A DNA stretch of 33,646 nt from an uncultured Planctomycetota bacterium (lineage in GTDB: Bacteria > Planctomycetota > Planctomycetia > Pirellulales > Thermoguttaceae). The number at the start of each line of letters is the position of its first letter. The first letter of the stretch is position 1. Under the pieces are notes generated by a model that was given only the letters and a program-made list of their open reading frames with translations, was not told the DNA's origin and did no database searches. The translations under genes were made by a program, and so were the position numbers. This document shows, piece after piece, positions 16,301 to 24,029 of the stretch. The DNA lies in contig CACYBR010000518.1 in NCBI GenBank assembly GCA_902772705.1, positions 1 to 33,646 of the forward strand, given 5' to 3'.

Positions 16301-18514
16301 GGGATTCTGCAACGCGTAGAAGACGACACGCCCCTGTTTCGTGGTAAACATTTCTGTGTAGAGAGTTGTGAGAACGCCATGAAGCATTGCGCAATCGACG
16401 TACTTAAGATTGTAAATCTCCGTTTGAATATCGGCGATTTTCGCAAGTTCCTCGATTTGCTCAATCATTTGTTTAATGCGTTCAAATTCCGCAGAGGTCG
16501 CGTTGTCAACGATAACGACGTCGATGTCCTGAAGAACTGTTGGAATAAAGTCCTGAACAACGCCGACGCCAGTACGACCTTCTCGGAACGAGTCAAAGTC
16601 CCCTCCAACAGGAGGAGCGTCAAACGCTCCCAAATCGCCTTCCTGATACGCAACCTGTCGGATCGCTTTGGAAGCGTCTTGGGGACCGGTTACGATGTAA
16701 TCGACGGAGGCATAGGCTTCCTGAAGAGGATCGACGACAAGCGGTCTGTTGAGCGCCGCGTTGACGGATTTGCGGACGTCAGGAGAAACGACCTGATTTA
16801 TAGAAGAGGCAAATCTTCTTTCTGCGGGCGCGTCTGTCGCAAATTCTGCGAGTTCAGGAAGGTCCTTTTTACATAGTTCGTCTGCAACGCGAATGAGTGT
16901 AAGCGCGTCGAGCCTGGCGCTTGACGTTTCTTCAGGCTTTTGGGTCTCGTATTCGAAAATCTGCTGGATCTTGCTCGGATCGCAGTTCCGAATTGGAATA
17001 AAGCGGCGAACGTTGCCGTTACGAAGCGGAGGCTGATCCATTGCACGAAGAAGAACAATCATCTGCGAGCAGAGTTTTGGATCGCCCTGCAGGGAAATCT
17101 GATTATGGAGCGCGTCAATAGAGACGTCGCAGAAGCGAGGTTCGACAGGGACGTCTCCATCAGTGGAAGGCGCGCGTTTCACAAAGCGATATGTTACGAC
17201 CTGACGCTGAGTAAAAGGCGCGTTGGGATCAGTTTGCAGACGTCTAAGACGGTTGCCGAACAGCTGAAGGAGCGAATCCTGAAGCTCTTCCGCCTTGCGT
17301 GTTTGAGGCGTATAGACGTCGTTCAGAACGCCGTTGAGGTTTTGTCCCTGGCGTGAATTGGAGTTCTGGGGATTGACTTGATTGAGCGAACGCTCAAACG
17401 CAGAAGCGTTCGAATTGTTGCCGTCAATCGGCACAATATCGCCCCTAGCGACGCGCAGGTCGGCTTCGTAAGCGGACTGCCTCGCAGGATAAATCTGGAG
17501 TTGAGCGAAGAAGTCCTTGACTTCACGCTGGTATTTTCGATTTGTGTGAACGACGATTGTCCCGAGTTGACTATCGACGCTGAAGGCGACTTCCGGATTA
17601 GTCGCAAAACGACGTTCTACAAGTTGTGCGACGCGGTCGCAAGTGGAAGGAGAACATCGATAGGAGACGACGTCCAAAATTGCGTCGTCGTCGTTGACCT
17701 GAGTCGTTTGAGACGCAGAATTTTGACGAAGGACGGATTCGAGCGTCGGACGATTATACTCGTTGGCTTTGGCTTCTTGAGGACTGGTTGGGGCCGGTTT
17801 TTCGTCTCCTGAGCCGAAGGCGACTGCGTATTCCCGACGATCTGGAACGATTGCTCCCTGAGCTTCATAAGCGACCCTGACGAGATCGTTGTGATTCGGG
17901 TCGTAGTAATTACGTCCTACCGTAGACTCCGAATTGGAGTCGACGGTGGGAATGGGACGTTCGCGCGAGACGCCTGCGACGCTGACGAATTCTCCAGAGG
18001 TGAGAAAAGCCTCAAAAAGAGTCTCGCTGAAATTATTCAAAAGATTTTCAGAGAGTTTGATCGCCTGTTCGGGCCCGTACATGATAATGAGGTTGTCTTC
18101 TTCACTGTAGCGACACGTCGTCTGTTCGCGAAGTTTATCAGGAAGAAGACGGAGAATAAACGTGCCGATGAGCGCCGCGTTTTGATTTTCGGGAGCGCGA
18201 AAGGCCCGCTGAACGCACTGGGCGTTGCTTGTCGTTTCCCCGACGGCGACGAGATTGTTGGACGCGCGCGAGACGGAGCGATCAGGAGCGGCAGGCAGTG
18301 AATCTCCATAAGCCGTCGCCGAACGCATAGCGTCGCTTCGTGGGGCAATTTGCGCTCGTGCGGGGGAGATCGCTAACAGCGTAACAGCAAACGTCGCTAC
18401 GGTAAGCGCCGTCGTTATTACCGCCATTGAGGACAGCGTTGCAGGCCGTTTGGCGTCGGGACTCGGAACCCGGCGAAAACTGTTGGTTGATCGCGTCTGT
18501 TCTTTGTTTAACAT
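13337..18514 (-). CDS. Very large secretin (type II/III secretion and type IV pilus family outer-membrane pore)
   Basis: A 1725-residue member of the GspD/PilQ secretin superfamily, roughly 2-2.5 times the usual length. Secretins form the outer-membrane ring through which folded proteins or pili pass. Residues 1-54 are a long signal peptide (hydrophobic core about 31-50, cleavage near PARA). I see about eight ring-building N-type modules between residues 105 and 1108. The most regular are near 768-840, 846-935, 938-1020 and 1028-1108, each with a V-R-L/F-x-x-A opening, an I-V-x-A-S/A-P strand and a closing helix ending in LD. The pore domain follows: QIKVLIAEVTL at about 1110, VGQRVPRI, LLVTPRVTKDGKV, and the diagnostic VPYVSDIPILGWLF at about 1355, ending with LLIVMTPRI. 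The last ~330 residues are polar and probably disordered. No other secretion-system gene is present. ATG 18514 has a weak GAGAG upstream; an internal ATG at residue 30 is the alternative. Confidence 0.93.
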   Translation of the reverse strand: MLNKEQTRSTNSFRRVPSPDAKRPATLSSMAVITTALTVATFAVTLLAISPARAQIAPRSDAMRSATAYGDSLPAAPDRSVSRASNNLVAVGETTSNAQCVQRAFRAPENQNAALIGTFILRLLPDKLREQTTCRYSEEDNLIIMYGPEQAIKLSENLLNNFSETLFEAFLTSGEFVSVAGVSRERPIPTVDSNSESTVGRNYYDPNHNDLVRVAYEAQGAIVPDRREYAVAFGSGDEKPAPTSPQEAKANEYNRPTLESVLRQNSASQTTQVNDDDAILDVVSYRCSPSTCDRVAQLVERRFATNPEVAFSVDSQLGTIVVHTNRKYQREVKDFFAQLQIYPARQSAYEADLRVARGDIVPIDGNNSNASAFERSLNQVNPQNSNSRQGQNLNGVLNDVYTPQTRKAEELQDSLLQLFGNRLRRLQTDPNAPFTQRQVVTYRFVKRAPSTDGDVPVEPRFCDVSIDALHNQISLQGDPKLCSQMIVLLRAMDQPPLRNGNVRRFIPIRNCDPSKIQQIFEYETQKPEETSSARLDALTLIRVADELCKKDLPELAEFATDAPAERRFASSINQVVSPDVRKSVNAALNRPLVVDPLQEAYASVDYIVTGPQDASKAIRQVAYQEGDLGAFDAPPVGGDFDSFREGRTGVGVVQDFIPTVLQDIDVVIVDNATSAEFERIKQMIEQIEELAKIADIQTEIYNLKYVDCAMLHGVLTTLYTEMFTTKQGRVVFYALQNPNAILVAGWGQAFTDMKTLIQLFDQPVADGAGTYRVVRLKYASVDEISQLLTSTFITPQTTGTGGFAPRIRVFADVRTNSLVIQASPNDWNEIQKILLELDVNKAETKLVTRIFPLKNSLAENIRTTINNTILPAKQGTLDTTAAKFPILQLLSVDETGRRLVESGVMMDVDVSADVYHNQLIVSAPEDCMEFMERLIELLDVAPKKAQIRFFQVKHGDAQQIIQTLQSLLATSDANLSAPTLPQAEKEESFVPVRFALDTRTNVVIAAAAPKELAIIDALIVALDSKDTSQREEVVVQLRNIQALVVAEAIDSYLTQKQTLETASEVLSNYQLYESQVIVIPESISNSIIVSASPEELPNILKMIRTFDQDPPQVQIKVLIAEVTLTNQEEFGIEAGLQNSTSFDRSLITATSADSSTGTPGFDILNNTGPGKNMSANVDTTDIAGQVLNNFAMGSTDTALGYGGFVLSASSRSIAATLRALREKNRLQVLSCPQVTAMDNQQAFILVGQRVPRINGTTTTNYGVQMNTTDTPVGLILLVTPRVTKDGKVVMEIGAEKSSLGNDSDATPIYSQGGSVIKSRSIDTIQSMTAISARDGETVMLGGLLTSTKEKISRGVPYVSDIPILGWLFRFDQETIQRKELLIVMTPRIMRDSTDFAEVMQREMGRTNIDLDEAMSINGNMGLYDPCTDQGYRNKKTRTIVSDLVHPDKMDDLQKIPPYSPTRDYRPRPVKENLEDPYPYSPTTTTPVFDEPSSTQETSSFGNSGNSVVKRRFTSRPTLQTEESEEPQENASGNDDFYIDDRFTAKSNASIRQNERKVAMRESDRVASASLTNPAPAQRKLETLGRAEPAAEASRLSGQVASTNSQRASNLRSIKSTDSREKQSQEPRKALGLSYYRQKPETKTGSSNASSATTSSEIEEAAGVSGNESGMIRGQIAEIGETYQNAVNPRARFSDKLRLLSTLTTAVPYGEARETSKFKLFRWDND

Positions 18515-18661
18515 AACCGTACTCTCGTTGTCTGACGTCGCAAAGGACGCTCTAAACCGGAAAACAGAGCGTTCTTTGGAAAACGTGTCTCCGACTGTTC
18601 ACGACGTGTTGAGCTAAAAAATCGGCGCTTCCTTGCGTCGACCGAATACGTCTTTCGATGG

Positions 18662-18686
18662 ATTTCAGTCGGAGTCTGACTGAAAT
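18662..18686 (-). promoter_or_regulatory. Stem-loop at the predicted 5' end of the secretin mRNA
   Basis: ATTTCAGTC (18662-18670) and GACTGAAAT (18678-18686) form a perfect 9-base stem with a 7-base loop. With transcription starting near 18690 on the minus strand, the stem begins within the first few nucleotides of the message, as 5' stabilising stem-loops do. Confidence 0.4.
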
Positions 18687-18696
18687 TTGCCTTGGA

Positions 18697-18725
18697 ATGC
18701 TAAGTAAAATTATGAAAATACTCAA
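18697..18725 (-). promoter_or_regulatory. Sigma70-type promoter for the secretin gene
   Basis: On the minus strand TTGAGT (18725-18720), a 17-base spacer rich in A/T, then TAGCAT (18702-18697). The leader would be about 175 bases. The 18515-18887 gap holds only this promoter, the stem-loop at 18662-18686 and the helicase terminator. Confidence 0.5.
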
Positions 18726-18829
18726 TACCATTTTGGCAAACTACCCATAAAAACGCCTTTTTTCAACAGGTACCTGGGGAATCTTTCGCGGTTTGGGGAT
18801 ATGAGCGTGACATTTTCCGTTCGTTGAAG

Positions 18830-18863
18830 AAAAAAGGTCCCGAAGCGGACGTTTCGAGACCTT
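18830..18863 (-). terminator. Hairpin terminator of the helicase gene
   Basis: On the minus strand AAGGTCTCGAA (18863-18853) pairs with TTCGGGACCTT (18844-18834), the T-G position forming a wobble pair that would be a mismatch on the other strand. A run of Ts follows (18835-18830). It lies about 25 bases after the helicase stop codon. Confidence 0.82.
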
Positions 18864-18887
18864 AAACCTACTTGAGCATTTCTGGAA

Positions 18888-21695
18888 TCATCCTTTTTTA
18901 TTTCCGCGTCCAATCGCGACCAGAACAAGTTCCGGATCGCTGAGGGGCAGATCAAGTTCGCCGATACCGGACAGGAAGGAAATTCTCGCAATCCTGTCGA
19001 AGGATGGACCGAAGATGGCGTTGACGACGCCGACTCCGTATTTTTTGTGTTGCACGAAAGAATGAACGACGATTTCTCTGGGAGGCGTTCCGACAGAATT
19101 GTCGTGTTTTTCCTTGTTGGTCCCGTTTTCCAAACTTGACGCAGTTGAGAGCGCTCCAGGTTTGATTTGTCTGGGCGTTCTTTTGGGAACGGACGGTCGT
19201 TTGACGTATGGGCGATTTTGCGACTCGGATTCGTCGTTGATATCAATCACGATAGCGTCGCCATCAAAATCTCCGTAGAAGGTTGGTTCTGAGTCCGGAG
19301 ACGCCTCAAATACAAGATCAAGCTCGGAGGAATCGTCTTGAGTCGGTTTGTCGACGCGTTCGGCAGATTCAGGCAACGCCTGTAAGTAGTCGTTTTCCGA
19401 GTCGGGACGAACGTATTCGTCGACGTTGTCAAAATCCGAAAAATCGCTGGCTTCTCCTTGGTTTCCTCTTTGTCCGCGACGTCCTGCGTCTCGGCATAAA
19501 CGTCTGTCGAAAGGGAAAGCGTCTTCGTGAGACAGGTTCGGAAGGCCGTTTTCCCAAAGAGCTCTTCGTTGCGAGATTCCCTCTTTCCTCTCGAATAAAC
19601 GCGGAACGACAATCCCAGCGTTGGGATCGTTGGACGCCTCGGCTTCAAGGGTGTTGAGGAGTTCCTGAAGACTGTTGTAACTATCGATTCCCGTCTTGGG
19701 AAATTCGAAAAGGAAACGACTTGAAAGAGAAGGGGAATAACTGCCACGGAATTCCCGAAACCTCGTCCGTGAGAGTCTCAATTCTTCTTTAGCGCGGGTA
19801 AGCCCGACAAAGAGGAGTCGTCTTTCTTCTTCCAACTGTCGAATGTCGTTTTTAGAACGTTCGTGAGGCAACACGCCGTCTTCAATCGCGACAATATAGA
19901 CGACAGGAAATTCGAGTCCTTTTGCCGCATGAAGCGTCATCAGCGAGACACGGTCGTCGCTGGAGTTCCAGGCGTCAACGTCGCTGATAAGCGCAATTTG
20001 TTCGAGAAACGTCCCAAGTCGATCACGAGGGGCGACGTCCTGATTGAAGAGTTGAACGGGAGCGTTTTCCTGTTCAAGTTGGGCAAAGTCGGAATCGAAT
20101 TCACGGACTTCCGACAGGAGTTCCTGTATATTAGCCAGTCGCTGTTCGTCTTCCTCCGTTTTAGTAGAGTTGCGAAGATATTCCACGTATTTCGTTTCTT
20201 CCAGAAGCATACCCAACACAACTTCCATATCGGCTCCTTCAGAGAAGGAAGCGGCGAGTCGATCGACGAGGGCAACGAATTTTAGCAGCGCTTTTTGCAC
20301 TTTAGTCGACAGTCCGCCAATGCGAGCCGCAGAACGCGCCGCTTCGAAAAGAGTCGTTCCGTTGTCTTCCGCAAACTGCTCAAGTCGAGCGAGAGAAACA
20401 CGACCAACGCCCCGCGCCGGGAGGTTGACAACGCGTTTGAACGCAACGACGTCGCTTGGATTATGGACAAGTTGCAAGTAAGAACACAGGTCTTTAACTT
20501 CCTTTCGATTGAAGAATTCAAGACCACGAACAAGCTGATAGGGAACGCCGTATCGTTTTAACGCGTATTCCAAATTACGCGAGAGCGCGTTCATCCGGTA
20601 AAAGATAGCGTAATCCTGAGGTTTGCGCTTTCCCGCGGCGAGTTCAGCCGCAATTTCTGCCGCGATTGCCTCCGCTTCTTCTTCCTGATCGTAGTTAACT
20701 ATGATTCTTGGGGGAACGCCTTCCTTATTGTCTGTGTAAAGATCCTTGTCTTTACGAAAAGTATTGTGCTTGATCAAACTATCGGCAACACGAAGAACGC
20801 CCTTGACGCTACGATAATTCTGTTCGAGCCGAACGACTTTCGCGTCTGGAAAATCCTCTTCGAAGTTTAGGATATTGTTGATGTTGGCGCCACGCCATCC
20901 GTAGATGGATTGATCGGGATCGCCAGTTGCCGCGAGATTGGGGTAATCGATCGACAAGGCTCTTGCAATTGCATATTGGACGAGGTTTGTATCCTGATAT
21001 TCGTCGACAAGGATATATCTGAAATTCGCGTCGAGACTGGAACGAATTTCTGGATTTTGTTTTAGCAGGACCGCGACGTGAAAGAGGAGGTCGTCAAAGT
21101 CGACGGCGTTTGCTTTCTTTAGCGCTTCCTGATAGCGTGGGTAAACGTCCTCGACGACCTTCCCGAGCAAACTTCCATCTTTGGCTGTATACTCAGAAGC
21201 GTCGACGAGGTCGTTTTTGGCCCAACTGATTCCGGACGCAATCTTTTGGACGTCGATTCCGTTGGGAAGGTTGGTCTTGGGAGCAACCTCTTCGAGAAGC
21301 TTTTTACTCTGTTCCGCGTCATAAATAGCGTAGTTTTCTTCAAGCCCAACGAATCGCGCATAGTATCGGAGCAGGAACGCGCAGAATCGGTGAAACGTTC
21401 CAATCCAGACTCTGTTTCCCGGCGCCAGCGTCTGAAGGCGGCGCTTCATCTCGTCTGCCGCTTTATTGGTGAACGTAAGCGCCAAAATGTGCGAATCACG
21501 GATTCCATTCTGAAGCAACCATGCGATTCTGTGAGTTACGACGCGTGTTTTTCCGCTACCCGGACCCGCCAGGACAAGCATGGGACCGTCCATGTGGGTT
21601 ACCGCTTCTCGCTGCGCTTTATTTAAACCTTCAAGAAGGGGATTAGCGGCGTTCTGATCAATGGGCGACGGAGTCGACGAAGCGTCTTGCGACAT
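18888..21695 (-). CDS. pcrA: UvrD/PcrA-type superfamily 1 ATP-dependent 3'-5' DNA helicase
   Basis: A 935-residue helicase with every superfamily 1A motif: Q-motif LNKAQREAVTH, Walker A GPGSGKT (44-50), motif II VDEYQDTN (about 229), motif III GDPDQSIYGWRGA (about 257-269), motif IV LEQNYRS (about 289), motif V TLHAAKGLEFPVVYIVA (about 587) and motif VI EEERRLLFVGLTRAKEEL (about 620-637). Known relatives unwind DNA in excision repair and replication-fork clearance. The core ends near 690. It is followed by a linker of about 180 residues, very acidic and Ser/Asp-rich, probably disordered. The last ~65 residues (VVHSFVQHKKYGVGVVNAIFGP) match the Tudor-like C-terminal domain that binds RNA polymerase in PcrA. 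The extra linker explains why it exceeds the usual ~720-780 residues. AGGAAC lies nine bases before the ATG. PcrA rather than UvrD or Rep is favoured by the C-terminal domain. Confidence 0.94.
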   Translation of the reverse strand: MSQDASSTPSPIDQNAANPLLEGLNKAQREAVTHMDGPMLVLAGPGSGKTRVVTHRIAWLLQNGIRDSHILALTFTNKAADEMKRRLQTLAPGNRVWIGTFHRFCAFLLRYYARFVGLEENYAIYDAEQSKKLLEEVAPKTNLPNGIDVQKIASGISWAKNDLVDASEYTAKDGSLLGKVVEDVYPRYQEALKKANAVDFDDLLFHVAVLLKQNPEIRSSLDANFRYILVDEYQDTNLVQYAIARALSIDYPNLAATGDPDQSIYGWRGANINNILNFEEDFPDAKVVRLEQNYRSVKGVLRVADSLIKHNTFRKDKDLYTDNKEGVPPRIIVNYDQEEEAEAIAAEIAAELAAGKRKPQDYAIFYRMNALSRNLEYALKRYGVPYQLVRGLEFFNRKEVKDLCSYLQLVHNPSDVVAFKRVVNLPARGVGRVSLARLEQFAEDNGTTLFEAARSAARIGGLSTKVQKALLKFVALVDRLAASFSEGADMEVVLGMLLEETKYVEYLRNSTKTEEDEQRLANIQELLSEVREFDSDFAQLEQENAPVQLFNQDVAPRDRLGTFLEQIALISDVDAWNSSDDRVSLMTLHAAKGLEFPVVYIVAIEDGVLPHERSKNDIRQLEEERRLLFVGLTRAKEELRLSRTRFREFRGSYSPSLSSRFLFEFPKTGIDSYNSLQELLNTLEAEASNDPNAGIVVPRLFERKEGISQRRALWENGLPNLSHEDAFPFDRRLCRDAGRRGQRGNQGEASDFSDFDNVDEYVRPDSENDYLQALPESAERVDKPTQDDSSELDLVFEASPDSEPTFYGDFDGDAIVIDINDESESQNRPYVKRPSVPKRTPRQIKPGALSTASSLENGTNKEKHDNSVGTPPREIVVHSFVQHKKYGVGVVNAIFGPSFDRIARISFLSGIGELDLPLSDPELVLVAIGRGNKKG

Positions 21696-21767
21696 TACGG
21701 ATTGTTCCTGTTGAAGCTGTGGTTGATTTTCCTGAATACCAGGATAAAGATGATCCGTTATATGTTA

Positions 21768-21800
21768 AAACGCCGGAAGAGCAGAACCCTTCCGGCGTTT
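21768..21800 (-). terminator. Hairpin terminator of the DUF1573 gene
   Basis: A perfect 12-base stem (21768-21779 with 21789-21800, arms AAACGCCGGAAG and CTTCCGGCGTTT) begins about 45 bases after the DUF1573 stop on the minus strand and continues into TTTTAACAT. It separates this gene from the helicase gene. Confidence 0.82.
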
Positions 21801-21845
21801 CGTTCTGACGAGATTATCAGCAGGTCAGCGTCGTCTCTGTGGACG

Positions 21846-23201
21846 TCAACGGTACAGACTAAACGGCGCGACACGTCCCAACGGCATAGGCTGATATCTG
21901 GAAGATCTGGGCGTCGGGGTTGGAGAAGGAATCGTCATAGGCGTCACGTCCTGACGTCTTCCTGCGATCGACGTTGGAGACAGGGCTCTATCTTCATTCT
22001 TTTTTGCTCCAGAAACGCTGATCTTAGCATTGGAAAAGTCGTCCTTTTCCTCTGTTTGCTGAGATATCTTTTCGGCGTCTTCCGTTTTGGAGTCGTCTGT
22101 CTTTTCCGCCGTATTCTTCGGTTCAACTTTGGAAGAATCGAAGTTGCCAGAAGAGATTTGAACGTCGAGGAAAAGGATACGACCGTCAGTCGTTTCAATC
22201 TTCAGCTTCAGGTTTTCAGAAGCGTCGGAGACGAGGGAAGGGTCGAAGGTGACTGGGACGACACAAACCTTTGCCGGACGAACCGCGGCCGGGGAGAACT
22301 TGCACACGACGGCCTTAGACGGGGATTGAACCGCTTTGAGCGTGAATTCAGAAGGTGCAGAGACAACGAAATTTTTCGTGATTTTTTCGCCTTCTTCCGA
22401 GGTGAAGAAGGTTAGTGTTCCGGGCGACGCCGTAAGGGGCGCGCGAACGACGCCAGAGACATTAAGAACGAGCGGCGTTCCTCCGGAAGCTCCGTTGGAC
22501 CAGATCTGAACGTTGGCGTCTATATAACCGGCAGGCGCGTCGTTCTTAACAGTCACGTAAAGGGGCGTCTGAGTGCCTCCGTTGCTGGAACGAACGGGCT
22601 TTCCTGTTTGTACTTCGAGGAAAGGACTTGAAGAAGTAACGCGCGAGATTGTTTCGTTATAGCCCGGATAAACCACCATCGCCTGTTTTGTACGAACTGT
22701 GTCGGTTGGATTAATCTGAACGGTTCCGTCCTTCGTGTCTAATTGCGGTTTGATCTCCTGATCGACGAGGAACGTTAGCTTCTGGGGATTCAGAGACACA
22801 TTCTCGATAATGACGCCCGAGATGTTAAGTGGAATCTCGAAAACGCTCGAACCGCGCTGGAAAGTAACCGTCACGGTAACGTGCCGGACGCCAGTGAAAC
22901 GAACTCCGTCGATCTGAGCGGCGACCTCGCCCTTTTCACCCGGTTTATATACGCGCTTTTGGGGTATGAAAACCTTAGTGCATTGACAACTGACACGCGC
23001 CGAAACGAGCTTGAGATCTTCGGAACCGTTATTCGTAAAAATGAACGAATGGCGCGGCATGGTATACCGTGGGATACCTTTGAAATCGTACCCAGTTTCT
23101 GAAAAAATCTGAGAATTGTTTTGGGCGTTGCCTCGAGTGGGATTCATGAAGAAAACGAATAATAGCGACAAAAATGAAAGCGCTAGTGAAGCACGACGCA
23201 T
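21846..23201 (-). CDS. Secreted DUF1573-domain protein
   Basis: A 451-residue exported protein. I start at ATG 23201 (MRRASLALS) because GAGG lies about seven bases upstream and the signal peptide then begins directly (core SLALSFLSLLFVFF, cleavage near GNA). The frame is open to 23261, which would add 20 residues before the signal. Residues about 35-130 fit DUF1573, an Ig-like beta-sandwich: FKGIPRYTMPRHSFIFTNNGSEDLKLVSARVSCQCT, then YKPGEKGEVAAQID and HVTVTVTF. The Cys pair in SCQC is typical of the family. Two or three further Ig-like segments follow (about 135-355). The C-terminal ~100 residues are acidic, then Pro/Arg-rich and disordered. The family is common in Planctomycetota and Bacteroidota, and its function is not established. 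A promoter overlapped by an inverted repeat lies upstream and a terminator follows. Confidence 0.86.
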   Translation of the reverse strand: MRRASLALSFLSLLFVFFMNPTRGNAQNNSQIFSETGYDFKGIPRYTMPRHSFIFTNNGSEDLKLVSARVSCQCTKVFIPQKRVYKPGEKGEVAAQIDGVRFTGVRHVTVTVTFQRGSSVFEIPLNISGVIIENVSLNPQKLTFLVDQEIKPQLDTKDGTVQINPTDTVRTKQAMVVYPGYNETISRVTSSSPFLEVQTGKPVRSSNGGTQTPLYVTVKNDAPAGYIDANVQIWSNGASGGTPLVLNVSGVVRAPLTASPGTLTFFTSEEGEKITKNFVVSAPSEFTLKAVQSPSKAVVCKFSPAAVRPAKVCVVPVTFDPSLVSDASENLKLKIETTDGRILFLDVQISSGNFDSSKVEPKNTAEKTDDSKTEDAEKISQQTEEKDDFSNAKISVSGAKKNEDRALSPTSIAGRRQDVTPMTIPSPTPTPRSSRYQPMPLGRVAPFSLYR

Positions 23202-23309
23202 GGCAACCTCACGACGCACGTTCAAGAGGGGAGAACTGCCCGGTTTGAAACGTGTTTTCACGATGGAATTATGGGTGGATTACAACTCGGCTCCGCCACG
23301 TCAGAGAAG

Positions 23310-23352
23310 GTCGGCAACAAGCCGACACGTCCAACGAGAGGCCGCAAAGCCT
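23310..23352 (-). promoter_or_regulatory. Two small hairpins in the DUF1573 leader
   Basis: GTCGGC (23310-23315) pairs with GCCGAC (23321-23326), and AGGC (23339-23342) with GCCT (23349-23352). Both lie inside the ~190-base leader predicted from the promoter at 23396-23423. They are small, and their function is unknown. Confidence 0.3.
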
Positions 23353-23395
23353 TAGATTTGTACGCAATAACGCTGGAGCCTGCTGAGTGTGACCG

Positions 23396-23423
23396 ATTAT
23401 AGAACGTCTTTTTGGTTTAACAA
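23396..23423 (-). promoter_or_regulatory. Sigma70-type promoter for the DUF1573 gene
   Basis: On the minus strand TTGTTA (23423-23418), 16 bases, then a perfect -10 box TATAAT (23401-23396). Predicted start near 23389. Confidence 0.6.
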
Positions 23424-23439
23424 TAAACAAATTGTTAAA
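23416..23439. promoter_or_regulatory. Operator-like inverted repeat overlapping the DUF1573 -35 box
   Basis: TTTAACAAT (23416-23424) and ATTGTTAAA (23431-23439) are perfect 9-base half-sites with a 6-base spacer. One half covers the -35 box of the minus-strand promoter, the usual place for a repressor to block RNA polymerase. Confidence 0.5.
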
Positions 23440-23497
23440 AATAACGTGTTTTACCTGCGCGGTCCATTTTGACTCTCCCTTCTAATCGCACCCTAAG

Positions 23498-23517
23498 GTT
23501 TTTCAATAATGAAAAAC
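23498..23517. promoter_or_regulatory. Inverted repeat GTTTTTCA-ATAA-TGAAAAAC
   Basis: A perfect 8-base stem with a 4-base loop in the gene-free stretch between the two divergent promoters. It could be a protein site or a weak hairpin. Nothing else is visible in 23440-23680. Confidence 0.3.
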
Positions 23518-23682
23518 GACGGCGTTTTCAACTTGAACGGAGAATAGGGGCTTAGGCTCCAAATGCAGGGTAACAAAAAGCCAATAGTCGGCAAATAGCG
23601 TTTTCTGGAAAAATGTGAATTTTATTAAAAATAAAAGGCCTGAACGGAAGAAATCGAATCGCAAGGGGCGTCAAGTCATTTA

Positions 23683-23711
23683 TTGACGTACGCAAAAGAT
23701 TTCTCTATAAT
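23683..23711 (+). promoter_or_regulatory. Strong sigma70-type promoter upstream of the giant gene
   Basis: TTGACG (23683-23688), a 17-base spacer and a consensus -10 box TATAAT (23706-23711). Predicted start near 23718, 440 bases upstream of the giant gene's ATG. A small A/T-rich hairpin followed by seven Ts (23744-23770) lies just inside the transcript and could act as a weak attenuator. Confidence 0.65.
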
Positions 23712-23808
23712 GCGGTCGCTTAGCGTGTGACGTTTTTCCGTTTAACCTTAAATGATTTTTAGGTTTTTTTAGGAATTAAACGAAAGACCAGCCGTCTAAA
23801 AGCAACTG

Positions 23809-23867
23809 CTCAATCGGCGAGCGTCGTTGGTTGAGAGGGCGCTCAACGACGTAGCCGTTGTATTGAG
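23809..23867 (+). ncRNA. Candidate structured leader RNA element 1
   Basis: The transcript can fold into one long interrupted hairpin. CTCAAT (23809-23814) pairs with ATTGAG (23862-23867), CGGC (23815-23818) with GCCG (23854-23857), GTC (23823-23825) with GAC (23848-23850), and GTTGAG (23830-23835) with CTCAAC (23842-23847) around the loop AGGGCG. GTCGTTG with CAACGAC is an alternative inner pairing. I match it to no known RNA family. It may be part of the 5' leader of the giant gene or a separate small RNA. Confidence 0.35.
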
Positions 23868-23979
23868 AAGAACGAATATCACGATTCTTACGAGCATTGG
23901 GGCGACTCCGTTTTTCATTAAGAAGCAGATTTCGGGCGTCGAAAAACAAGAGTACGTTGCGTAGTCTGTTCAGGGAAAC

Positions 23980-24029
23980 GGGGCGGTTCCTCGTCTAAGG
24001 ACGCGTTTGCTTACAGGAGCGCCTGCCCC
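23980..24029 (+). ncRNA. Candidate structured leader RNA element 2
   Basis: A second nested fold: GGGGC (23980-23984) with GCCCC (24025-24029), GG (23985-23986) with CC (24022-24023), TCCT (23988-23991) with AGGA (24015-24018), and an inner hairpin CGTC-TAAG-GACG (23992-24003). It ends about 130 bases before the giant gene's start codon. No known riboswitch consensus is recognised. Confidence 0.35.

Noticed and set aside
16127-16876. 249-codon plus-strand frame inside the secretin gene
   Set aside because: Antisense shadow of well-supported secretin modules; biased Arg/Asp/Asn composition.
21687-22415. 242-codon plus-strand frame opposite the DUF1573 gene
   Set aside because: Very Arg-rich, overlaps the DUF1573 terminator and coding region on the other strand.
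23744-23770. Attenuator or terminator (AACCT...AGGTT plus seven Ts) in the giant-gene leader
   Set aside because: The stem is short and A/T-rich with internal mismatches, too weak to call a terminator on its own; noted only as part of the leader.
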